NCBI GenBank assembly: GCA_052400685.1
Contig: JBQTGJ010000019.1
From: CAZHHH01 sp052400685
GTDB taxonomy: Bacteria > Bacteroidota > Bacteroidia > Bacteroidales > Marinilabiliaceae
Length of the DNA: 64,000 nt
Reading direction: 5' to 3' (one strand)
A program made the translations under genes and the position numbers. The notes below the pieces were generated by a model that saw only the letters and a program-made list of their open reading frames with translations, ran no database searches and was not told where the DNA came from. The first letter of the stretch is position 1; each line of letters begins with the position of its first letter. This document shows, piece after piece, positions 25,328 through 34,025 of the stretch.

Positions 25328-25969
25328 ATGGATTGGAATGGATTCTTTGATGGTATGATTGTTGGGTTTTCTGCCTCGGTTCCTTTGGGACCAATAGGAG
25401 TGCTGTGCATTCAACGTACGCTTCAGCGGGGACGTTGGGCTGGTTTTATGTCGGGCCTGGGGGCTGCATTTTCTGATACAATCTATGCTATTATTGCCGG
25501 ATTTAGTTTGTCGTATATTGTTTCTTTTATTGAGGAACAATTTCTTTGGATTCAGATTTTTGGCGCTATTATACTTATCTTTTTGGGCGTATACATATTT
25601 CGATCCAACCCTGCCGTGCAACTTCGACGACAAAGACAACGAAGGGGAAACCTTTTTCAGGATTTTGTATCTACTTTTTTACTGACCATTTCTAATCCGT
25701 TGGCAGTATTTCTTTTTATTGCTTTTTTTGCCGGATTTCGGGTCGTTGATCCTTCTTCAGGCCTGATAGGCCAGATGATTCTTATTACCGGTGTCTTTTT
25801 GGGGGCTGCAACGTGGTGGTTCATGTTGACTTCCGTGGTTGGCTTCTTCAGATCAGCCGTTAATTTGAGACGTTTGTACTGGATTAATAAAATTGCCGGA
25901 GCTGCCATTATCGTTTTAGTAATAATTGGTATGACAGTGTGGATGATTCGTGATTATGTTATGAAGTGA
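25328..25969 (+). CDS. LysE-family exporter
   Basis: A 213-residue inner-membrane protein with about six hydrophobic segments. The family start is clear: FDGMIVGFSASVPLGPIGVLCIQRTLQRGRWAGFMSGLGAA. A second TISNPLAVFLF segment lies mid-protein. LysE/RhtB proteins export amino acids or similar solutes; the substrate is not readable. ATG 25328 begins just before the conserved region, and upstream in-frame starts are non-ATG. The gene is divergent from the Pit permease, with about 225 bases between. It is followed after 43 bases by a membrane regulator gene, though nothing ties the two functionally. Confidence 0.88.
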   Translation: MDWNGFFDGMIVGFSASVPLGPIGVLCIQRTLQRGRWAGFMSGLGAAFSDTIYAIIAGFSLSYIVSFIEEQFLWIQIFGAIILIFLGVYIFRSNPAVQLRRQRQRRGNLFQDFVSTFLLTISNPLAVFLFIAFFAGFRVVDPSSGLIGQMILITGVFLGAATWWFMLTSVVGFFRSAVNLRRLYWINKIAGAAIIVLVIIGMTVWMIRDYVMK

Positions 25970-26012
25970 ATTTTTTTTTATGCCCCTCTGATAACTGTAA
26001 CTGCAACTTGTT

Positions 26013-27665
26013 ATGAAGCAGTCAGCCTTTGTATTATTCTTTTTTTTATCTGTCGCTTGTTTGGATGGTCAGTCGTTTTCGGTTGACTCGGCTTTGCGAG
26101 TACTGGATTCTACTCTTTTACGGAAGAATGAGTTTATTAGGGAGAAAGAAAACCGTGTGGATGCTATTAAAGTTGAGTTGAATGAGTCGACATCTCAGGA
26201 CTCGGTTTTCTTGCTTTTGGGCAAACTGTTTTTTGAATATTTACCCTATAATACCGACTCGGCTTTTTACTTCGCCCGACAACGGGTTGCTAGTGCCCAA
26301 ACTAACGGTCGGGCCGATTGGTACCAGGAGGCTCTGTTAAATATGGTGTCGGTCTATAATTCAACAGGCATGTATCTGGAGGCTGTTGAATGGCTCAGGC
26401 GGGTTTCCCGCCCGGCAATGACGCCTAAGGTACAATTGGCTTATTATCATCTCTGCAGAACTTTATATGGTGCCTTGGCCGATTATTCCATTTTTCAGGG
26501 CGAAAAGAAGAGCTATCAGACTTTAACGCAAAACTATCGCGATAGTATTATTCTGGCTTCCGGGTCGTACAGTGAAGATGTAAAAGTGGTTAAGGCTGAT
26601 GCCATGATTGCTAAAGGTGAGTATCGTGATGCAATTAATTTGCTTTTGTCAGATCATAACGATCTTCAGGGTACAACTCATCAAAAGGCCATTGTCTGTT
26701 ATACCATTGCCGATGCCTGGCATGGACTGGGCAATAGTGAAATGGAGTTGTATTATCTGGCCTTGTCATCGGTTTATGATGTAAGGGCCGCTGTGAGAGA
26801 ATACATCTCATTGTGGCGGTTGGCTGAACGTTTATTTGAACATGGCGACATTGAACGGGCGTATCGTTATCTGCAAGTGTCGCTGAAGGATGCCACGGCC
26901 GGAAACGCACGGCTTCGAACCATTCGTATTTCAGAGATTTACCCCATCATTGCCAATTCGTATGAGGCGATGGTGCAGCGTCAGCAGCAGCAGTTACGTA
27001 AACAGTTGATGACGATAACGTTACTGGCTGTAATTTTGTTTATGGCGGTGGCCCTTGTGTTATGGCAGGTGTCACGTTTGGGCCGGGCGCGAAAAGCGTT
27101 GAGTAACGCCAATGAACGACTGGAAATGATTAACGGGGAATTAAGTCTGCGAAATGAAAATCTCAAAGATTTAAATCAGATCATTACCGAAAATAGTTTT
27201 ATCAAGGAGGCTTATATTGGTAGATACATGCAACAATGTTCTCTTTATCTCGATAAAATGGATCATTTTCGGCGTTGGGTGAGGAAGATGGCCGCAGGGC
27301 CTAAAGATGACCTGCTGGAGGCATTGAAATCCTCTGAAATAGTGGATGATGAACTCCGAGAGTTTTACAACGGTTTTGATGATGCTTTCCTTCATTTGTT
27401 TCCTGATTTTGTGAAAGAATTTAATGCTTTACTTAATCCCAATGAGCAGGTGGTGCTTAAACCTGGCGAGTTGCTTAACACTGAACTTCGTATTTATGCT
27501 CTTATTCGATTGGGAATCAGCGACAGTGATAAAATTGCTGATTTCTTGAGATATTCTGTCTCCACCATCTATAATTATCGTACCAGAGTTAGAAATAAAG
27601 CGGCTGGCGAACGTCAACACTTTGAAGAAAAAGTGATGAAAATTGGTGTTAAACCGGGCATTTAA
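26013..27665 (+). CDS. DUF6377-type membrane regulator (TPR-like sensor with C-terminal HTH)
   Basis: A 550-residue protein. It has a signal peptide (1-20), then a periplasmic helical TPR-like region (about 60-320). One membrane helix (about 331-350, MTITLLAVILFMAVALVLW) is followed by a coiled-coil (355-390) and a cytoplasmic region ending in a helix-turn-helix-like segment, LRIYALIRLGISDSDKIADF, with a YSVSTIYNYRTRVRNK stretch. The layout matches Bacteroidota DUF6377 proteins, thought to be one-component membrane transcription regulators. It lies 294 bases upstream of a GH97 gene on the same strand, so control of that gene by a sugar signal is a reasonable inference. No kinase or receiver domain is present. 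Confidence 0.8.
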   Translation: MKQSAFVLFFFLSVACLDGQSFSVDSALRVLDSTLLRKNEFIREKENRVDAIKVELNESTSQDSVFLLLGKLFFEYLPYNTDSAFYFARQRVASAQTNGRADWYQEALLNMVSVYNSTGMYLEAVEWLRRVSRPAMTPKVQLAYYHLCRTLYGALADYSIFQGEKKSYQTLTQNYRDSIILASGSYSEDVKVVKADAMIAKGEYRDAINLLLSDHNDLQGTTHQKAIVCYTIADAWHGLGNSEMELYYLALSSVYDVRAAVREYISLWRLAERLFEHGDIERAYRYLQVSLKDATAGNARLRTIRISEIYPIIANSYEAMVQRQQQQLRKQLMTITLLAVILFMAVALVLWQVSRLGRARKALSNANERLEMINGELSLRNENLKDLNQIITENSFIKEAYIGRYMQQCSLYLDKMDHFRRWVRKMAAGPKDDLLEALKSSEIVDDELREFYNGFDDAFLHLFPDFVKEFNALLNPNEQVVLKPGELLNTELRIYALIRLGISDSDKIADFLRYSVSTIYNYRTRVRNKAAGERQHFEEKVMKIGVKPGI

Positions 27666-27867
27666 AACTTTGTTTAGACTACCTTTTTGAGGCTTGTTTT
27701 TACTAAGCTTTTTATGCAATATGCTGATATGTAGTCTGTTCTTATTTTATGTCTTTTCGTTTTTACTACTTTTTTACTTTATACCTTAGTTTTGTTTGTG
27801 GTTGTCTGATACATTTGTCGTAGCTTCATTTTAAAATGATGTCAGTTAATCATCGTAAAAATAAGAA

Positions 27868-27959
27868 TTATGAAACGAGCCCTGGGAATAGCTTCACACA
27901 CAGAAGTATGATTATCCTGGCGAGTTCCATATGACAACTGAAAAACAAATTGTAAACAT
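27868..27959 (+). promoter_or_regulatory. Conserved leader before GH97, with mini-ORF
   Basis: This ~90-base stretch resembles the leader before the GH43 gene (62764-62858), and part of it is nearly identical to 2555-2610 in reverse. It contains ATG-AAA-CGA-GCC opening a 13-codon frame (M-K-R-A-L-G-I-A-S-H-T-E-V). The glycosidase ATG follows at 27960. Confidence 0.5.
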
Positions 27960-30098
27960 ATGAAAAAGTTATTGTTAATATTTATTAGTGCATTAGCCAT
28001 GTTATCAGTTACGCGAGCCGAAGAATTGCAATCGCCCAACAAAGAATTGGTTCTTCATTTTGATGTAAAGGATGGGCGCCCCGTTTATCGGTTAGACTAC
28101 AAAGGTAAAGCGGTGATTAAGGAGAGTGGTTTAGGATTGTCATTAACCGATGCCGTCGATTTAATGGGTGGTTTTAAGGTGACGGCTGTTAAACGGGACG
28201 CCTTTGATGAAACATGGGAGCCGGTGTGGGGTGAGTGGAAAACCATACGCAACCATTACCAGGAAATGTTAGTGACCTTGAGCCAGACCGAAACAAACCG
28301 TGTTATGAATATTCGTTTTCGTTTATTCGACGATGGGTTGGGCTTTCGATACGAATGGCCTGAACAGGATAATCTGACTTATTTTGTGATTAAAGAAGAG
28401 CATTCTCAGTTTGCGATGGCCGGCGATCATACGGCTTTCTGGATTCCAGGGGATTATGATACGCAGGAATACGATTATACAACTTCTAAATTGACCGAAA
28501 TCAGGGGGCTAATGGATGGTGCTATTACAGGCAATGCTTCACAAACCTCCTTTTCGCCTACCGGCGTTCAAACGGCTTTGATGATGAAAAGTGATGATGG
28601 TTTGTACATTAATCTTCACGAAGCTGCATTGGTAAATTACAGTTGCATGCATCTGATTCTGGATGATGAAAAGCTGGTGTTTGAATCGCACTTAACTCCC
28701 GATGCAATAGGCAATATGTGTTATATGCAGGCACCCTGCCATTCGCCGTGGCGTACAGTTATCGTCAGCGATCGGGCAGCAGATATTTTGGAATCCAAAA
28801 TAACGCTTAACCTGAACGAGCCAACCAAATATAAAGATACATCCTGGATTAAACCGGTTAAGTATATTGGCGTTTGGTGGGAAATGATTACCGGTAAAAG
28901 CAGTTGGGCATATGCCGATGTGCCATCGGTGAAGCTCGGTGAGACCGACTATTCAAAATTGAAACCCAACGGAAAGCATGCTGCGAACAACGAACGCGTT
29001 AAGTATTACATTGATTTTGCAGCCCGCCATGGCTTTGATGCCGTGCTGGTGGAAGGCTGGAACATTGGCTGGGAGGATTGGTTTGGTAAATCCAAAGATT
29101 ATGTATTTGATTTTGTGACGCCTTATCCCGATTTTGATGTTAAGATGCTGAATGGTTATGCCGCCTCTAAAGGTGTGAAATTAATGATGCACCACGAAAC
29201 GTCGAGTTCGGTACGTAACTATGAACGTCACATGGATCAGGCTTATCAGTTTATGGTGGATAATGGCTATAATGCCGTGAAGAGTGGTTACGTGGGAGAT
29301 ATTATTCCCCGTGGCGAGTATCATTATGGCCAGTGGATGATTAATCATTATTTGTATGCCGTGACAAAGGCCGCTGATTATAAAATTATGGTTAACGCGC
29401 ACGAGGCGGTGCGCCCAACCGGTCTGTCTCGTACCTATCCCAACCTGATTGGTAATGAGTCGGCTCGTGGTACCGAATACGAAGCCTTTGGCGGCAGTCA
29501 TCCCGATCACACCACCATACTGCCGTTTACCCGACTCATTGGTGGCCCCATGGACTATACGCCAGGTATTTTTGTTACCGATATTAGTAAGCTGAATCCC
29601 GACAATCACTCATGGGTTCGTTCAACCATTGCCCGCCAGCTGGCATTGTATGTTACCATGTACAGTCCGCTGCAAATGGCGGCTGATTTGCCCGAGAATT
29701 ATAATATGTTTCTGGATGCTTTCCAGTTTATTAAAGATGTGGCTGTTGATTGGGACGATACTAAAGTGCTGGCCGCCGAGCCCGGCGATTACATCACTAT
29801 TGCACGAAAAGCCAAAGATTCCAATAATTGGTTCATTGGCACTACCGTGGATGAAAATGGCTATACTTCCAATATCAGCTTTGATTTTCTGAATCCCGGT
29901 AAAACTTATGTGGCCACCATCTACGCCGATGGAAAAGATGCCCATTATCGTGATAATCCGCAATCGTATCGCATTCGTAAGGTATTGGTCAGTAATAAAT
30001 CAAAACTGACGCAGAAATGCGCCCCCGGTGGTGGTTATGCCATTAGTGTTATGGAAGTGACTGATAAAGATCAAACCAAAGGTTTAAGGCGATTGTAG
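27960..30098 (+). CDS. GH97 alpha-glucosidase, SusB-like
   Basis: A 712-residue secreted glycoside hydrolase (signal peptide 1-20), close to the length of Bacteroides SusB. The N-terminal beta-sandwich runs to about residue 280, followed by the catalytic barrel and a C-terminal all-beta domain. Glu413 (HHETS), Glu482 (NAHEA) and Glu506 (RGTEYEA) have exactly the spacing of SusB Glu439, Glu508 and Glu532, which marks the inverting, calcium-dependent subgroup acting on alpha-glucosides such as starch oligosaccharides. No SusC/SusD pair lies next to it. The nearest gene is a DUF6377-type regulator, and the leader is shared with another glycosidase in the window. Confidence 0.93.
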   Translation: MKKLLLIFISALAMLSVTRAEELQSPNKELVLHFDVKDGRPVYRLDYKGKAVIKESGLGLSLTDAVDLMGGFKVTAVKRDAFDETWEPVWGEWKTIRNHYQEMLVTLSQTETNRVMNIRFRLFDDGLGFRYEWPEQDNLTYFVIKEEHSQFAMAGDHTAFWIPGDYDTQEYDYTTSKLTEIRGLMDGAITGNASQTSFSPTGVQTALMMKSDDGLYINLHEAALVNYSCMHLILDDEKLVFESHLTPDAIGNMCYMQAPCHSPWRTVIVSDRAADILESKITLNLNEPTKYKDTSWIKPVKYIGVWWEMITGKSSWAYADVPSVKLGETDYSKLKPNGKHAANNERVKYYIDFAARHGFDAVLVEGWNIGWEDWFGKSKDYVFDFVTPYPDFDVKMLNGYAASKGVKLMMHHETSSSVRNYERHMDQAYQFMVDNGYNAVKSGYVGDIIPRGEYHYGQWMINHYLYAVTKAADYKIMVNAHEAVRPTGLSRTYPNLIGNESARGTEYEAFGGSHPDHTTILPFTRLIGGPMDYTPGIFVTDISKLNPDNHSWVRSTIARQLALYVTMYSPLQMAADLPENYNMFLDAFQFIKDVAVDWDDTKVLAAEPGDYITIARKAKDSNNWFIGTTVDENGYTSNISFDFLNPGKTYVATIYADGKDAHYRDNPQSYRIRKVLVSNKSKLTQKCAPGGGYAISVMEVTDKDQTKGLRRL

Positions 30099-30188
30099 TC
30101 GTTCAGAATGTTTGCCCGGAAATTTTTGAGGCAGATACAAAAATGATATTTTAAAACGATAACACCTGTTAACGGAGGTGTTGAACTG

Positions 30189-30215
30189 AGCCCTGACTAA
30201 TTTGTCAGGGCTTTT
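30189..30215 (+). terminator. Terminator after GH97
   Basis: A perfect AGCCCTGAC-type stem (AGCCCTGA / TCAGGGCT) is followed by TTTAGCTTT. A smaller CACCT/AGGTG hairpin precedes it at about 30166. Confidence 0.8.
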
Positions 30216-30254
30216 AGCTTTCTGCCGGATCATGTTAAAGAAAACGCATGGCAA

Positions 30255-30480
30255 GCAGTGAGTAATTATCTAATTTTTTCATACATTTGAGGCTGAATTT
30301 GTTTTTTATGTCTTGATGGCATTTTTGTGATTGAATAATAGAAGAAATTGCGTAATCCAGAGAATACTTCAATTCCATGCTCTGGCGGTTATAGGTGTTA
30401 ATATTTCCGGTTTACAAGATGCCACAATCTTTCAATAAAGATATTGTCAAGTGCTCGTCCTTTTTTATCCGGACTTAATT
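30255..30480 (-). pseudogene. IS3-type transposase remnant
   Basis: Minus-strand translation from 30469 reads DKKGRALDNIFIERLWHLVN, matching the conserved G-R-A-L-D-N-I-F-I-E-R-L-W block near the C-terminus of IS3-family integrase cores. Stops then follow. After a frameshift, a K-C-H-Q-D-I-K-N-K segment resembles the final RHQ region. There is no start, no catalytic core and no intact ends: a decayed fragment only. Confidence 0.65.
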
Positions 30481-30908
30481 ATTTAAGTTTTAGGTGTTAG
30501 GTGATCAATTCATAATGGACAGATAGTCTGGTCTGAAATCAATGTTTTTTATAAATTAATATTGCTTTTTTGTTAGGCGCTGAGATTGTTTTTAACCTCT
30601 GCATCGTAGTCAATAGATCAGGTCGAAAACTGATCTTCGTAATCTTTGATTGTGGCTTTTGATGTTCAGCCCGGATAAAAGATTAGGTTGAATCTATTTT
30701 ACGATGACAAAATTGCTGAAGTTATATTTTTTCAACTTAACTTGTAGTCCTGATTTTTTGGGTATTAGGATAAGTGCAGTCACCGTAACCGAAGCGAATG
30801 CAAATTTGATTATAGCAACAGATCCGGGTGGAGAATGTCAAAAATAAATGAATGAATAAAGCCAATGCTTCGTTGCATTAGCAAGTATTAAACAAAAAAT
30901 AATAATTA
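30481..30908. other. Intergenic, no feature identified
   Basis: The 428 bases between the transposase relic and the cold-shock-domain gene show no gene, repeat or RNA that I recognise. Confidence 0.5.
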
Positions 30909-31355
30909 ATGGGAAAATCACAAGAAACTTATAACAAGAAAGAAAAAGAGAAAAAGCGTTTGAAGAAACGTCAGGACAAAGAAGCAAAAAGAGAAGAACG
31001 TAAGGCGCTTCCCAAAAATTCAGGACTAGAGAGTATGATAACCTATGTTAATGAATTTGGAAATTTTTCTGACACGCCACCGGATCCAACAAAAAGAAAA
31101 AAATTAAAGGCTGAAGATATAGAGCTTGGCGTTCCAAAAAGAGAAAAAGAAGAAGTGGACCCCATTCGAATGGGAAAAGTTGAGTTTTTCAATAATGAAA
31201 AAGGATATGGGTTCATTAAAGAAAATGAGACAAATGAAAAGTTCTTTGTTCATGTGAGCAGCCTCACTGAAGAGATCGTTGAAAACGACAAAGTTTCGTT
31301 TGAACTGGAACAAGGTTTAAAAGGTTTGAACGCTGTTCGGGTGAAGAAAATCTGA
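30909..31355 (+). CDS. Cold-shock-domain protein with charged N-terminal region
   Basis: A 148-residue protein. The N-terminal ~75 residues are strongly charged (Lys/Glu/Arg-rich, MGKSQETYNKKEKEKKR) and probably disordered. The C-terminal ~65 residues are a cold-shock domain with MGKVEFFNNEKGYGFIK (RNP1) and KFFVHVSSL (RNP2), which bind single-stranded nucleic acid. This two-part form is common in Bacteroidota and may act as an RNA chaperone. The gene is monocistronic, with a long leader and a strong hairpin about 200 bases downstream. The exact role is unknown. Confidence 0.88.
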   Translation: MGKSQETYNKKEKEKKRLKKRQDKEAKREERKALPKNSGLESMITYVNEFGNFSDTPPDPTKRKKLKAEDIELGVPKREKEEVDPIRMGKVEFFNNEKGYGFIKENETNEKFFVHVSSLTEEIVENDKVSFELEQGLKGLNAVRVKKI

Positions 31356-31554
31356 TATTGTAGATAGGGCTTGCCGGAAGGGGCATTTTTTGCGTCAGGC
31401 TTCTCCTGTATTGAGTGATTTACATTAGTGAATTTACTTTTTTACTTAAGTTTTCAATTTTATGGACAGGTACTTGATTAGTGTCGTCTGATATAGCAAT
31501 TGTGAAATTTGTTTGGAATTTGGTTAAGACCACACAAATAATAGTTGCAGAGAA

Positions 31555-31617
31555 ATAAAACCACAAAAAGCAGTTGGAAAGATAAAAATTTTCAACTGCT
31601 TTTTGTGGTTTTATATT
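31555..31617. terminator. Long bidirectional hairpin terminator
   Basis: A perfect 22-bp inverted repeat (31555-31576 with 31593-31614) has further weak pairing inside, with A-rich and T-rich arms. It lies between the convergent cold-shock-domain gene and SDR gene. Confidence 0.88.
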
Positions 31618-31720
31618 CATCTATACCAGAATGTTTCGGAAAACGAAGTCTGGTTTAATATTGTTTCATTTTAGCCTTGAAGTGGTTTGTTTTAGGCAAT
31701 TTATTCTTGTGTTTCACGAA

Positions 31721-32530
31721 TCAGTGGAACGGAGAATTGGGCTCCTTTGCCATGTGCATATAACTGAGCCGGTCCAGAAGCGATGGCCACCATTTATGCA
31801 TGAAGACGGTGAATTTACCTTCGGCAAAGGTAAGTATAAGCGTTCTTTTCCTTTTAATGATGGCTTTTGAAATGTGAACCGCCACCTCTTGGGCACTCAT
31901 CATTTTATTTTCGGCGCGTGGCGTTTCTCCCTGCTGCGAACCATCGGCTGTGAGGGCCGACTTACGTACATTAGACGCCGTAAAGCCGGGGGCTGTAATC
32001 AAAACGTGAAGACCTTGTTTTCGGTTTTCGACGCGTATTGTTTCCAGAAAACCCTGCATCGCAAATTTGCTGGCTGAATAACCGGCACGCCCGGGTAATC
32101 CTATAAACCCCGCTATGGATGAGATTCCTACCACCGAACCTTTTTCTTTGAGAATATAGGGGAGCGCATATTTGGTACAATATACTGTTCCCCAAAAATT
32201 AACATCCATGAGGCTTTTCATGACTGATAAGTCCAATTCCGTGAATATGGCGCGCATTGATAGGCCGGCATTATTAATCAGAATGTCGATTTTTCCAAAG
32301 CGTTTTATGGTGTTCTCAACCAATTGTCGACAGTCGGCCTCCTGGCTGACATCGGTACGGGTTATTTCCACCTGGTGACCTTCTTGTTCTAGTTCCTGTT
32401 GAAGTGCCTGCAATTTGTCAAATGAGCGTGCTCCCAATGACACGAGCGCTCCTCGTCGGGCCATTTCCCGGGCACAGGCCATGCCAATTCCTGATGAGGC
32501 GCCTGTGATGATTATTACCTTGTTTAACAT
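31721..32530 (-). CDS. Short-chain dehydrogenase/reductase
   Basis: A 269-residue classical SDR with a Rossmann fold. The cofactor motif is TGASSGIG (9-16), then NNAG, a catalytic Ser in GISSIAG, and the Tyr/Lys pair in YSASKFAMQGF. Residues after the first glycine motif (GARS) suggest NADP preference, but this is weak. The C-terminal extension after residue 220 is basic and partly hydrophobic, as in SDRs of the DHRS7-like group that associate with membranes. The substrate cannot be inferred. It is a single gene, convergent with the cold-shock-domain gene. Confidence 0.88.
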   Translation of the reverse strand: MLNKVIIITGASSGIGMACAREMARRGALVSLGARSFDKLQALQQELEQEGHQVEITRTDVSQEADCRQLVENTIKRFGKIDILINNAGLSMRAIFTELDLSVMKSLMDVNFWGTVYCTKYALPYILKEKGSVVGISSIAGFIGLPGRAGYSASKFAMQGFLETIRVENRKQGLHVLITAPGFTASNVRKSALTADGSQQGETPRAENKMMSAQEVAVHISKAIIKRKRTLILTFAEGKFTVFMHKWWPSLLDRLSYMHMAKEPNSPFH

Positions 32531-32902
32531 ATTTCAAGATTCCAGTCTGCTATTTTTTTTGTTTGAATGTTCGAAATTAAGAAAAATAAGTTTTGTTGAT
32601 AGCATTGACACTTGAAATTCCTTTGGTTTGTGAGTTCTGAAAGTTGGTTGGTATTTCAGCTTAGGTAATTCGTGTTTTTGGAATGTGCCATAGCTTTGTC
32701 GCTTGGTTTCCCGATATCGGTTGGGTGAAACTTCTGTTTCCATTAAAAAAAGTGTTAAATGACCGGTTGGGCTTAAGTTGTTTTTTGATAAGAACTAAAT
32801 TCTCCTTTTCTTTGCATCTTTCTGGCGTATGCCAAAACCTTATATGTGCTGTTTTGTTTATTATAGCATCTTTATGCATTAAATTTTAAAAGGAATACTA
32901 CC
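32531..32902. other. Divergent intergenic region between SDR and slyD
   Basis: It must contain the promoters of both genes. I see an AAAAGGA ribosome-binding site just before slyD, but no clear -33/-7 pair. Confidence 0.4.
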
Positions 32903-33445
32903 ATGGAAATTGGAAGAAACAAATTTGTATCGCTTACCTATCAACTACGTCTTGATGGTGCTCAGGGAGAAATGATTGAAGAAACGAGTGCCGACAGTCC
33001 GCTGGAATTTGTGTTTGGTGCCGGACGTATGCTCGAAATGTTTGAAGAGAAACTGGATGGGATGAAGGCCGGTGATAAATTTGATTTTGAACTGAAAGCT
33101 AAGGATGCTTACGGTGAGGTCAATGAAGATGCTATTGTCGATTTGCCTAAAAATATTTTTGAAGTAAACGGTTCTGTTGATGAGGAAATGTTGACAGTTG
33201 GAAATTCAGTTCCCATGCAGGATGCCAATGGTAACCGTTTGAACGGTATTATACTGGAAGTTAGCGATGACGCTGTCAAAATGGATTTTAACCACCCTTT
33301 GGCTGGCGATAATCTGCATTTTTCTGGCGCTATCTTGTCTGTTCGTGAAGCTACCGAAGATGAATTAGTGGCTGTAACTAGCAGTTGCAGCAGCCATGGC
33401 GATGGTTGTGATTCTGGTTGTGGTGATAGTTGCGGATGCCATTAA
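32903..33445 (+). CDS. slyD: FKBP-type peptidyl-prolyl isomerase SlyD
   Basis: A 180-residue protein with a split FKBP domain: VSLTYQLRL and a PLEFVFGAGRMLEMFEEKLDG segment first, the insert-in-flap chaperone domain (about 70-125), then FNHPLAGDNLHFSGAI. The last ~20 residues are Cys/His/Gly-rich (five-plus Cys and several His), the metal-binding tail of SlyD that can bind nickel. It isomerises prolyl bonds and has chaperone activity in the cytoplasm. A clear AAAAGGA ribosome site precedes ATG 32903, and a strong terminator follows. Confidence 0.92.
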   Translation: MEIGRNKFVSLTYQLRLDGAQGEMIEETSADSPLEFVFGAGRMLEMFEEKLDGMKAGDKFDFELKAKDAYGEVNEDAIVDLPKNIFEVNGSVDEEMLTVGNSVPMQDANGNRLNGIILEVSDDAVKMDFNHPLAGDNLHFSGAILSVREATEDELVAVTSSCSSHGDGCDSGCGDSCGCH

Positions 33446-33466
33446 TCTTTTGGCGTTAATAATATT

Positions 33467-33500
33467 AAAAGAGGCTGCTCCATTTGGTGCAGCCTCTTTT
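33467..33500 (+). terminator. Terminator of slyD
   Basis: A perfect 12-bp stem AAAAGAGGCTGC / GCAGCCTCTTTT with a 10-base loop. Confidence 0.92.
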
Positions 33501-33559
33501 GATTATGTGTATTAATGGATTATCGATATTAATGCGTTCAAATTAATTGTATGTTATGT

Positions 33560-33699
33560 AGAGTCCGTCTATAAAAGTGCAACTTCTGCGTTACGCTCTC
33601 TCTTAAAATAATCATTTATACCGGTAAGCTCACATTTTTCGAACTGCGCAAGCCTTGAATTTGCACTTTATAATCAAACTACCAACTTTATGGAGAGTC
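33560..33699. repeat. ~140-bp dispersed palindromic element, copy F (reverse orientation)
   Basis: It reads GAGTCCGTCTATAAAAGTGC, then CGTTACGCTCTCTCTTAAAA, then CACATTTTTCGAACTGCGCA, and ends ACTTTATGGAGAGTC. Relative to copy C it is inverted. Short matching flanks TATGTA and TATGTC are possible target remnants. Confidence 0.8.
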
Positions 33700-33704
33700 A
33701 CTAT

Positions 33705-33850
33705 GTCCTGCTTGCAATAGAAGTTCAAATTCGGCATCATGTTAGTCTTAAAAATGGTCATTTATTTTCGCAGAATCACATTCTTTGGACTTATAAAGCC
33801 TGAATTTGAAAATTTCTTATCAAGCACTTGAGCTTTCTTGCTGACACTGA
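33705..33850. repeat. Decayed ~140-bp element, copy F2
   Basis: Directly after copy F, the segments TCTTAAAAATGGTCATTTAT and AATCACATTCTTTGGACTTA, then AAGCCTGAATTTGAA, follow the reverse element order with many changes. It ends near TTGCTGACACTGA, the tail variant also seen in copies A and G. The remaining bases to 34025 show nothing recognisable. Confidence 0.55.
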
Positions 33851-34025
33851 ATATAAAGCTATTGTTTATCGATAGACCGATATTACAATTTTATAGCGAA
33901 TAAAGATTCCTTTTCAAGACCCTCTTTTTGTTTCTTACCAATTCATACATTATTTTTGACCTCAGACGTTATGCTGGTTATTAATCGTAAGCGTCAATTG
34001 TTATAATCTGATAATTTGAAATTGT

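Noticed and set aside
27960..30098. Complete starch utilization (sus) locus
   Set aside because: The SusB-like GH97 has no susC, susD or other starch enzymes beside it.
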